Of a stretch of DNA of 7,357 nt, positions 1 to 4,798 are shown piece after piece. The number at the start of each line of letters is the position of its first letter. Positions within the stretch are counted from its first letter, which is position 1. The notes below the pieces were generated by a model that was not told where the DNA came from, made no database searches, and was given only the letters and a program-made list of their open reading frames with translations. The translations under genes and the position numbers were made by a program. Source of the stretch: Candidatus Microgenomates bacterium (lineage in GTDB: Bacteria > Patescibacteriota > Microgenomatia > UBA1406 > GWC2-37-13); contig JACOTV010000064.1 of NCBI GenBank assembly GCA_016178125.1, positions 1 to 7,357 on the forward strand, read 5' to 3'.

Positions 1-424
1 GAATAACGCGTGCTAAAATACCGTCACATCGTACTGAAAAGGTCTGTCCCTTTTCGTCGAGGGCGGTGACGGTGATTTCCCGAGGCCGGCGGACCGGGCC
101 AAAAAGATCTCCATTCACAACGCTCCCGCAGCCTTCATAAATGGTAACGGACTCTTTTGAAAACACAGTGATTTTAGGATTGATGAATACTCTGAATACA
201 TCTTCCTTTCCGAGTTTGCGTGCTTTCGTATTTCGTGCATGAGTTACGAAGACCTGATAGTTTTCGGCAATCTGGGGAGCGGCAATGCCGATGAGTTCCG
301 CTTTATAGAGCGTATCGGTGAGATCTTTGATGAGTTTTTTGATGACCGGAGAAGTTACATCGGAAACTGATTTATTTTTTCGTTTCAGATTGGGGTGACC
401 GGCCTGAATAGTTTGTCGTATCAT
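1..424 (-). CDS. def: Peptide deformylase, partial (C-terminal end beyond window)
   Basis: This metalloenzyme removes the N-formyl group from the initiator methionine of nascent proteins in the cytoplasm. The window holds the first 141 codons; the rest lies left of position 1. Motif I reads LIGIAAPQ at residues 44-51 (usual GxGxAAPQ), with Gln51 the expected oxyanion-hole glutamine. Motif II reads EGCGS at 97-101 (usual EGCLS), with Cys99 the expected metal ligand. The visible part ends in GILARVI, which in this family directly precedes the third motif HExxH, so the metal-binding histidines and catalytic Glu should lie just outside. The start is ATG at 424, immediately after the TAA of the upstream gene and in the same frame. 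There is no Shine-Dalgarno sequence, so translation probably depends on termination of the gene before it. The family assignment is firm. The leucine in motif I and the second glycine in motif II depart from the classical consensus. Confidence 0.93.
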   Translation of the reverse strand, partial: MIRQTIQAGHPNLKRKNKSVSDVTSPVIKKLIKDLTDTLYKAELIGIAAPQIAENYQVFVTHARNTKARKLGKEDVFRVFINPKITVFSKESVTIYEGCGSVVNGDLFGPVRRPREITVTALDEKGQTFSVRCDGILARVI

Positions 425-862
425 TTAAGTAATCGCGGTAATGTCTGATAAATCTGTTCTGGGAATCGTTATGACGCCTCGTGCTCCAAACTCTACATAT
501 CTTTGTGTATAAACGCCCACACTGTATCGCATAACTTTGCTGACAGTCGAGAATCCTTGTGTGATTTTAAAACCGGGTAATTCCACTAATTCTTCATCAC
601 TACAATCCATGTTTATTCGGTGTAGTAGTCCCACGGCTTGCCCGGCTGCGCGGATTTTCTCTTGCTCCAGAATTCGAAGGATACGTTCATCACATTCTGT
701 CCATGTATGAATGTGCTTTGTAATTCCGTACGCAGTTCGTACAGCAGTAGTTACTGAGGCGGTTTCCGTATCGTTGGCACATGCACGTAAGCGTGCATAA
801 TCGGTTTCAGCCACATCCACCGTATAGCCACTGGGACGTTCGGGGAATCTACGGTTTTCCAT
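425..862 (-). CDS. Hypothetical protein, 145 residues, between ubiA and def
   Basis: I do not recognise this protein. It is soluble-looking, with no signal peptide or membrane segment. It has three scattered cysteines (about residues 28, 58 and 87) that form no obvious metal-binding pair. A charged, probably helical middle (about 55-85) is followed by a beta-like C-terminal part. The start is ATG at 862, which overlaps the last 14 bases of ubiA; no clear Shine-Dalgarno sequence precedes it, so coupling to ubiA translation is likely. The stop TAA at 425-427 touches the ATG of def in the same frame. The codon structure is open throughout and the position inside a tightly packed run of genes argues that it is real. 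Its function cannot be inferred beyond co-transcription with a prenyltransferase and a deformylase. Confidence 0.72.
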   Translation of the reverse strand: MENRRFPERPSGYTVDVAETDYARLRACANDTETASVTTAVRTAYGITKHIHTWTECDERILRILEQEKIRAAGQAVGLLHRINMDCSDEELVELPGFKITQGFSTVSKVMRYSVGVYTQRYVEFGARGVITIPRTDLSDITAIT

Positions 863-1841
863 TTCCCGAGTAGTATAGCAGAGAGTAGGTTTGGTAGATT
901 ATATAGAGATAAATGCCCATGACTATGGTAATAATAACGCTGTTAATACCTTCGGTATACGGAAGATGGCTGAGGGTGATATACGTAAGTATTAAAAGAG
1001 CGAGCATATTCCCAAACCGTCCAATCATAGAAATATGATTGAGTTGCATCTTTAGATTAGGGGTACGGCTTAATAAATACAAAAGATAGAGCGTCACTGC
1101 GATATATGGTTGCAGATATACGATGTACATCGGTTTAGAGACAAAATAATATGAGACGAGTACGTCGAATATGACCCAACATGCTGCGGCCACTATACAT
1201 GTCGCAACCGATCCATGACGTATGAGAAATGTCATTTTCCCAAATTGTTTGTCACCAGTTACATCGCGGTAGTCTTTCAAAATAATCCGGCCAATAAAAC
1301 CTATATACAATGCCACGGCAAGGGTAAGAACTTCGCGAGTCACCGGTATATTATGAATCATAAACCCCATGAAAAAGGGAATAAAAATATAGAAGTAGGG
1401 AAGCGTAAGGGGTGCCAACATGCCCCGGTGCGAAAGTTGAAGCGGAGGAAATGAATACACAATGTTTAGAATAAGACTGCTAATAACGAATAGTATTCCA
1501 GTAGCTCCCAGAAAATAACTTGTAGAAAGTGCCGCAACTCCTGAAATAATCGCGAGTATGAATATCGCGGTACGTGATGTTTTCTTGCCATTCGCCAAGG
1601 GGCGTTCTGGATCGTGTTTTAAATTTATCTTATCTATTTCTTCGTCACTGAGATCGTTTAAACATGCCGCGTTAATATAACTCAGTACAATCGGGAGAAA
1701 TCCCAATATAAATAGCGGATCATACGTATTAGTGGTATTTCCGATTGCGTCACCGATCGTATAAAACAGAAGAATCATAAGAAGCGTGCGCGGTCGGGAC
1801 ATCTGATAGATAAGGGTGGAGTACGTCCGTATTACATGCAT
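849..1841 (-). CDS. UbiA-family membrane prenyltransferase
   Basis: Enzymes of this family sit in the membrane and transfer a polyprenyl group from its diphosphate to an acceptor (quinone ring, glycerol phosphate, ribose phosphate, haem or chlorophyll precursor). Numbering from the GTG at 1859, the first Asp-rich motif is NDLSDEEID at 68-76, followed by KHDPERPLANG (81-91). The second motif is KDYRDVTGDK at 195-204. Both Mg-diphosphate binding clusters are therefore intact. About eight to nine hydrophobic segments are visible, and the length (330-336 residues) is near the family norm. I prefer the ATG at 1841, which has a weak GAGAAA about 7 bases upstream and follows the family's short N-terminus. 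The GTG at 1859 would add six residues and has no ribosome site. The start overlaps the end of the 93-residue gene, and the TAG stop overlaps the next gene. The acceptor substrate cannot be told from sequence; the DYRDxxGD form resembles chlorophyll-synthase and archaeal-lipid type members. Confidence 0.9.
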   Translation of the reverse strand: MHVIRTYSTLIYQMSRPRTLLMILLFYTIGDAIGNTTNTYDPLFILGFLPIVLSYINAACLNDLSDEEIDKINLKHDPERPLANGKKTSRTAIFILAIISGVAALSTSYFLGATGILFVISSLILNIVYSFPPLQLSHRGMLAPLTLPYFYIFIPFFMGFMIHNIPVTREVLTLAVALYIGFIGRIILKDYRDVTGDKQFGKMTFLIRHGSVATCIVAAACWVIFDVLVSYYFVSKPMYIVYLQPYIAVTLYLLYLLSRTPNLKMQLNHISMIGRFGNMLALLILTYITLSHLPYTEGINSVIITIVMGIYLYIIYQTYSLLYYSGNGKP

Positions 1842-2113
1842 TTCGGATTTCTCATGCACGAAAAAACCACGATGGCGAACAAGAGGAAAAAGCCGGCTCC
1901 CACGATCCCGATAAGCATGAGGATGCCTGAAAGTATGCTCGAGACGAAGGTCACCTTTTTAGGAATATTCGCACTTTTTGCGGACACTGCATTTTCAGAC
2001 GGTAGATTGTTACGATAGTCCTTGGCATCTTTATTTGCCATGTCATTAAAGAAGATTAGAATGGCCACAATAATCATTAAAACAGGAAGAGCGGTAAGAA
2101 GCGTTAGTCCCAT
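1832..2113 (-). CDS. Small two-segment membrane protein, 93 residues
   Basis: I do not recognise this protein. It has a hydrophobic segment at about residues 3-22, a polar linker rich in Asn, Lys and Ser (about 23-55), and a second long hydrophobic segment at about 57-85. It ends in a short tail with two cysteines (SCMRNPKCM). The shape suggests a small integral membrane protein or an accessory subunit. The ATG at 2113 is chosen because an in-frame extension upstream would run through the tRNA-Tyr gene. No Shine-Dalgarno sequence is visible. The gene lies 31 bases after the tRNA, and its last 10 bases overlap the ubiA start, so translation of the two is probably coupled. A functional link to the prenyltransferase is inference from that overlap. 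Confidence 0.68.
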   Translation of the reverse strand: MGLTLLTALPVLMIIVAILIFFNDMANKDAKDYRNNLPSENAVSAKSANIPKKVTFVSSILSGILMLIGIVGAGFFLLFAIVVFSCMRNPKCM

Positions 2114-2121
2114 AGATACAA

Positions 2122-2136
2122 CGGTATTATATACCG
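2122..2136 (-). promoter_or_regulatory. Short perfect dyad containing a TATAAT, between tRNA-Tyr and the 93-residue gene
   Basis: Arms CGGTAT and ATACCG flank a three-base centre. On the minus strand the dyad contains TATAAT (2131-2126), about 13 bases before the ATG at 2113. It could be a -10 element giving a near-leaderless transcript, although no good -35 lies 16-18 bases upstream. It could instead be a small hairpin involved in tRNA 3' processing, or a protein site. No T-run follows it, so it is unlikely to be a terminator. Confidence 0.3.
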
Positions 2137-2144
2137 AAACTGAG

Positions 2145-2227
2145 TCCAGAGGGAGGGATTCGAACCCCCGAAGGTTTGCACCAGCAGATTTACAGTCTGC
2201 CCCCGTTGGCCACTTGGGTACCTCTGG
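2145..2227 (-). tRNA. tRNA-Tyr (anticodon GUA)
   Basis: The minus strand folds as a class II tRNA of 83 bases. The acceptor stem is CCAGAGG with CCTCTGG (7 pairs). The anticodon stem GCAGA/TCTGC encloses loop CTGTAAA, which gives anticodon GTA for tyrosine codons. A long variable arm follows, as expected for bacterial tRNA-Tyr. The T arm has GGGGG/CCCTC around TTCGAAT. The discriminator base is A. The CCA end is not encoded and must be added by nucleotidyltransferase. The gene heads the minus-strand run that continues into the membrane protein and ubiA. Confidence 0.96.
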
Positions 2228-2239
2228 TTTAGGTTTAAT

Positions 2240-2245
2240 ATTATA
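2240..2245 (-). promoter_or_regulatory. -10 element of the tRNA-Tyr promoter
   Basis: A perfect TATAAT on the minus strand lies so that transcription would begin about 6 bases before the mature tRNA 5' end. No good -35 is seen at 16-18 bases. A TTGACA at 2284-2279 is 33 bases away and too far to serve. The rest of the 191-base gap (2228-2418) holds the plus-strand promoter at 2350-2379 and a small possible hairpin at 2305-2318. Confidence 0.55.
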
Positions 2246-2349
2246 CCCCAAGTAGGTTCGTTTCGCATTCTGAACCTCTGTCAATCCAGTGAAGGGGTAG
2301 CGCTCAGCGGTTGCGCTGTAATGTTTTATGCACGTTATCACGATGCTTC

Positions 2350-2379
2350 TTGACATTGTTTTTAGTATTTATATATACT
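2350..2379 (+). promoter_or_regulatory. Promoter of the 57-residue membrane protein gene
   Basis: TTGACA at 2350-2355 is followed after 18 bases by TATACT at 2374-2379, a near-consensus housekeeping sigma promoter. Predicted transcription start is around 2386, leaving a leader of roughly 33 bases before the ATG at 2419. It points away from the tRNA-Tyr promoter. Confidence 0.6.
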
Positions 2380-2418
2380 CAATGATAGATAGTGTTTCTT
2401 TAGAAGTTATAAGAATAT

Positions 2419-2592
2419 ATGGCCAAAAAAGCAAAACGGTCAAAAGCCGTAGCCAAACGTTCAACAGCTCCTGTTCATCACAGGGAAAAAGCGTCAGATC
2501 ATAGCGCGATCATGCAGATCGGCATCGCGTTTATTATTATCGCCGCGCTTTTGCTGATGTTTTACGTCGGGCAAAACTACTCGATTCAGTAA
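2419..2592 (+). CDS. Small single-pass membrane protein, 57 residues
   Basis: I do not recognise this family. The N-terminal ~22 residues are strongly basic (MAKKAKRSKAVAKRS...), followed by a short polar stretch. One hydrophobic segment spans about residues 32-50 (IGIAFIIIAALLLMFYV), and a short polar tail GQNYSIQ ends the protein. By the positive-inside rule the N-terminus should be cytoplasmic. The basic region could bind nucleic acid or acidic lipid, but that is a guess. The gene has its own promoter at 2350-2379 and an intrinsic terminator 18 bases after its TAA, which supports it as a real independent transcription unit despite its size. No Shine-Dalgarno sequence is evident. It converges on groEL. 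Confidence 0.7.
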   Translation: MAKKAKRSKAVAKRSTAPVHHREKASDHSAIMQIGIAFIIIAALLLMFYVGQNYSIQ

Positions 2593-2610
2593 TTTTTGAA
2601 TTGTAAGTCA

Positions 2611-2648
2611 AAAAAAATCCCCCGCTTTTTATAGCAGGGGATTTTTTT
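2611..2648. terminator. Bidirectional intrinsic terminator between the 57-residue gene and groEL
   Basis: The stem pairs A7-T-CCCC (2611-2622) with GGGG-A-T7 (2637-2648). A C/A mismatch (2623/2636) and a GC/GC extension enclose an 8-base loop (2626-2633). The hairpin ends in a run of T on either strand: seven on plus, eight on minus (2617-2610). It therefore ends transcription of both the small plus-strand gene (stop at 2592) and the groES-groEL operon (stop at 2661). Confidence 0.92.
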
Positions 2649-2660
2649 GTTGGTCGACGA

Positions 2661-4322
2661 TTAGTATCCCATGTCGCCCATACCACCCATTCCGGGCATA
2701 CCGGCGGGCATGGCGGGAGGATTCTTCTCAGGCTTGTCAGCAATAAGAGCCTCGGTCGTGAGGATCATTGCAGCAATCGACACCGAGTTTTGAACCGCGG
2801 TGCGAACTACCTTAAGAGGATCGATGATACCTGCTTTAACCATATCGACGGCCTGTGCCGAGTCTTCGGTTGAAAGCTTAAGGACATCGTATCCCATTCC
2901 CGTAGCCGACGCGACGCGTGCGCGTTCCAGCAAGAGACCTGGGTTAATACCCGCGTTTTCCATAAGTTTCATAAATGGCGCTTCAAGTGCACGCTTGACG
3001 ATGTCAAAGCCGATGGCTTCTTCACCGGTCAGCTTAGCTGCCTTTGAGTTCATCTTTTGCGCGATTGAGAGAAGAGCGACTGCGCCTCCTGGCACGATGC
3101 CTTCCTCAAGTGCGGCTTTGGTTGCGGCAACCGCGTCAACGACGCGCTCTTTTTTGTCTTTGAGCTCAACTTCGGTTGCGGCACCGATATTAATGACGGC
3201 TACGCCACCTGACAGTTTAGCCAAGCGTTCTTGGAGCTTTTCGCGGTCGAATTCAGACGTGCTGTCGTCCATCGCGCGGCGAATCTGTGCGACGCGTGCG
3301 GCGATCAGGGTTTTATTCCCTTTGCCACCGATGATACGGGTGTTTTCTTTGTCTGCCCATATTTTATCGGCACGACCGGTAACGTCGATCTCGATATTTT
3401 CGAGCTTTTGGCCCTTATCTTCGGAGATCACAGTTGCGCCCGTTAATACCGCAATGTCTTCGAGCATCTCTTTGCGGCGGTCGCCGAATCCTGGTGCTTT
3501 TATGACAAGTGCATTAAAGGTTCCCTTGAGCCGATTGACCACCAAGGTTGCGAGTGCTTCGCCTTCGACATCATCTGCGATGATTACGAGGTTTTTAGAA
3601 ACCTTGACGAATTTTTCAAGAAACGGCAGAAGGTCCTGGATCGAGGTGATCTTTTTATCCGTTATGAGGATATATGGATCAGCGATCTCGGCTTCCATCT
3701 TTTCCATATTGGTTGCAAAGTATGACGAGGCATAGCCGCGGTCAAACTGCATACCGTCTTTGTGCTCAAGCGTGGTCTCAAGCGAACGACCCTCTTCGAC
3801 GGTTACGACACCATCTTTACCACCGACGGTTTTTAGGGCGTCAGCGATGAGCTTTCCCAATTGGGGGGAAGCGGCTGAAATGGTCGCAACGCTTGCTGCG
3901 TCGTCGATGCTTATATCTTTTTTGATCTTTTTGAGCTCGTTTACCACGAGTTCAGAAGCACGGTTCAGTCCGTTTCTGAGAATCATGGCGTTTGCGCCTG
4001 AGTTGATCATTTTGATGCCTTCTTGAACGATTGCTCGTGCCAAGACGGTAGCGGTGGTTGTGCCATCGCCTGCAACATCGGCGGTCTTTGAAGCCGCTTC
4101 TTTAACGAGCTGTGCACCCATGTTTTCAAACGGGTCCTCGAGTTCGATTTCTTTGGCGACAGACACACCGTCGTGAAGAACGGTGGGTGCTCCCCATTTT
4201 TTATCGATCGCTACGTTGCGTCCTTTAGGACCCAAGGTGGTAGCGACTGCATCTGCTAACTTATTAACTCCTGCCGCAAGTTTGGTGCGGGCATCTGATC
4301 CGTACGTAATTTGTTTTGCCAT
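2661..4322 (-). CDS. groEL: Chaperonin GroEL (Hsp60)
   Basis: GroEL is the 14-subunit double-ring ATP-driven folding chamber of the cytoplasm and works with the GroES lid. The 553-residue length is normal. The equatorial ATP site is present: LGPKGRNV (30-37), HDGVSVA (50-56), GDGTTTATV (85-93), and Asp396 in VVDAVAATKAA, equivalent to the hydrolytic Asp398 of E. coli. Apical substrate-binding residues match: Tyr197, Tyr201, Phe202, Leu232 and Leu235. The flexible Gly/Met tail is present but short (GMPGMGGMGDMGY). One small departure is VPGGAVAL at 410-417, where E. coli has a third glycine instead of alanine. The gene follows groES by 30 bases of AT-rich sequence with no Shine-Dalgarno motif. 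ATG at 4322 is chosen by alignment to the family N-terminus. The gene ends just before the bidirectional terminator. Confidence 0.98.
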   Translation of the reverse strand: MAKQITYGSDARTKLAAGVNKLADAVATTLGPKGRNVAIDKKWGAPTVLHDGVSVAKEIELEDPFENMGAQLVKEAASKTADVAGDGTTTATVLARAIVQEGIKMINSGANAMILRNGLNRASELVVNELKKIKKDISIDDAASVATISAASPQLGKLIADALKTVGGKDGVVTVEEGRSLETTLEHKDGMQFDRGYASSYFATNMEKMEAEIADPYILITDKKITSIQDLLPFLEKFVKVSKNLVIIADDVEGEALATLVVNRLKGTFNALVIKAPGFGDRRKEMLEDIAVLTGATVISEDKGQKLENIEIDVTGRADKIWADKENTRIIGGKGNKTLIAARVAQIRRAMDDSTSEFDREKLQERLAKLSGGVAVINIGAATEVELKDKKERVVDAVAATKAALEEGIVPGGAVALLSIAQKMNSKAAKLTGEEAIGFDIVKRALEAPFMKLMENAGINPGLLLERARVASATGMGYDVLKLSTEDSAQAVDMVKAGIIDPLKVVRTAVQNSVSIAAMILTTEALIADKPEKNPPAMPAGMPGMGGMGDMGY

Positions 4323-4352
4323 AATAATTTAGATCAAGAATTAATAATTGAC

Positions 4353-4661
4353 TTATTTAACGATAGCCATGACATCTTTTTGCTCAATGAGCATCCATTC
4401 TTCACGGCCAACTTTTACCTCATTACCGCCCCATTTTTTATAGAGGACTTTTTGCCCTGGTTTAACGACCATGGGAATAATATTTTTACCGGCGGGGTCA
4501 TAGGCGCCGGGACCGACTGCGACTACTTCGCCAGCCTGGGGTTTTTCTTTAACACTATCTGGGAGAATAATGCCAGAAGCGGTTTTTTTCTCTTCTTCAA
4601 GAGGACGAACCAATACATAATCATGAAGGGGTTGGATAGATACAGTATCCGTTTTTGCCAT
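4353..4661 (-). CDS. groES: Co-chaperonin GroES (Hsp10)
   Basis: GroES forms the heptameric lid that caps GroEL and triggers substrate release into the cavity. The protein is 102 residues, slightly longer than E. coli GroES. It begins with the typical QPLHDYVLVRPLEEE. A mobile loop follows, KKTASGIILPDSVKEKP, whose hydrophobic GIIL is the GroEL contact. The later sequence VVAVGPGAYD and VKPGQKVLYKKWGG, with the C-terminal EEWMLIEQKDVMAIV, is also typical. It is the first gene of a two-gene operon. ATG at 4661 has no Shine-Dalgarno sequence. A leader of roughly 77 bases separates it from the promoter at 4745-4773, and this leader contains a 38-base dyad that is the likely control site. Confidence 0.97.
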   Translation of the reverse strand: MAKTDTVSIQPLHDYVLVRPLEEEKKTASGIILPDSVKEKPQAGEVVAVGPGAYDPAGKNIIPMVVKPGQKVLYKKWGGNEVKVGREEWMLIEQKDVMAIVK

Positions 4662-4695
4662 AGCTTTTAATTGATGAAACTAATAAAATGAAAAA

Positions 4696-4733
4696 TACGA
4701 CATCGTGAGGGTAAATACCCTGAAGATGTAGTA
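4696..4733 (-). promoter_or_regulatory. Imperfect 38-base dyad in the groES leader, candidate heat-shock operator or RNA hairpin
   Basis: Outer arms TACGACATC and GATGTAGTA pair at 8 of 9 positions. Inner arms AGGGTA and TACCCT are a perfect inverted repeat around AA. Three unpaired-like bases separate the inner and outer arms on each side. The dyad begins about 5 bases after the predicted groES transcription start, where a repressor could block transcription. As RNA it could fold into a hairpin with a 4-base loop. It is not the CIRCE sequence bound by HrcA nor the HAIR sequence bound by HspR. The role is inferred from position and symmetry. Confidence 0.55.
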
Positions 4734-4744
4734 CGAATAGTGAA

Positions 4745-4773
4745 TTTATATAAAATTCGAGCCATTTTGTCAA
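4745..4773 (-). promoter_or_regulatory. groES-groEL promoter
   Basis: On the minus strand TTGACA (4773-4768) is followed by a 17-base spacer and TATAAA (4750-4745), an almost perfect sigma-70 type promoter. Predicted start is near 4738. A strong vegetative promoter plus a downstream dyad fits the usual arrangement of repressor-controlled chaperonin operons. Confidence 0.8.
4749..4754 (+). promoter_or_regulatory. Possible divergent -10 element for the Lon-like gene cluster
   Basis: The decamer TTTATATAAA (4745-4754) is its own reverse complement, so the groES -10 also presents TATAAA on the plus strand, about 45 bases before the ATG at 4799. No recognisable -35 lies 16-18 bases upstream, so activity in this direction would be weaker or need an activator. 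Confidence 0.35.
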
Positions 4774-4798
4774 GGACAAGTGGAGTCTGCTAAGTCAT

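Noticed and set aside
2022..2255. Plus-strand open frame over the tRNA with a SNPRRFAPADLQSAP-like sequence
   Set aside because: This is the well-known false protein produced by translating the complement of tRNA-Tyr.
2305..2318. Small hairpin CAGCG-GTTG-CGCTG in the gap upstream of tRNA-Tyr
   Set aside because: It has only five pairs, no T-run and no position that suggests attenuation or termination; it may be chance.
1832..2356. A 174-codon open frame extending the 93-residue gene upstream
   Set aside because: Its first half runs straight through the tRNA-Tyr gene; residues there are translated tRNA. The internal ATG at 2113 is used instead.
2800..3735. A 311-codon plus-strand frame opposite groEL
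   Set aside because: It is a shadow of the strongly conserved groEL codons, rich in Ser and Ala from reversed codons, with no start signals.
4696..4733. CIRCE (HrcA) or HAIR (HspR) operator upstream of groES
   Set aside because: Neither TTAGCACTC/GAGTGCTAA nor CTTGAGT/ACTCAAG is present; only a different dyad is found.
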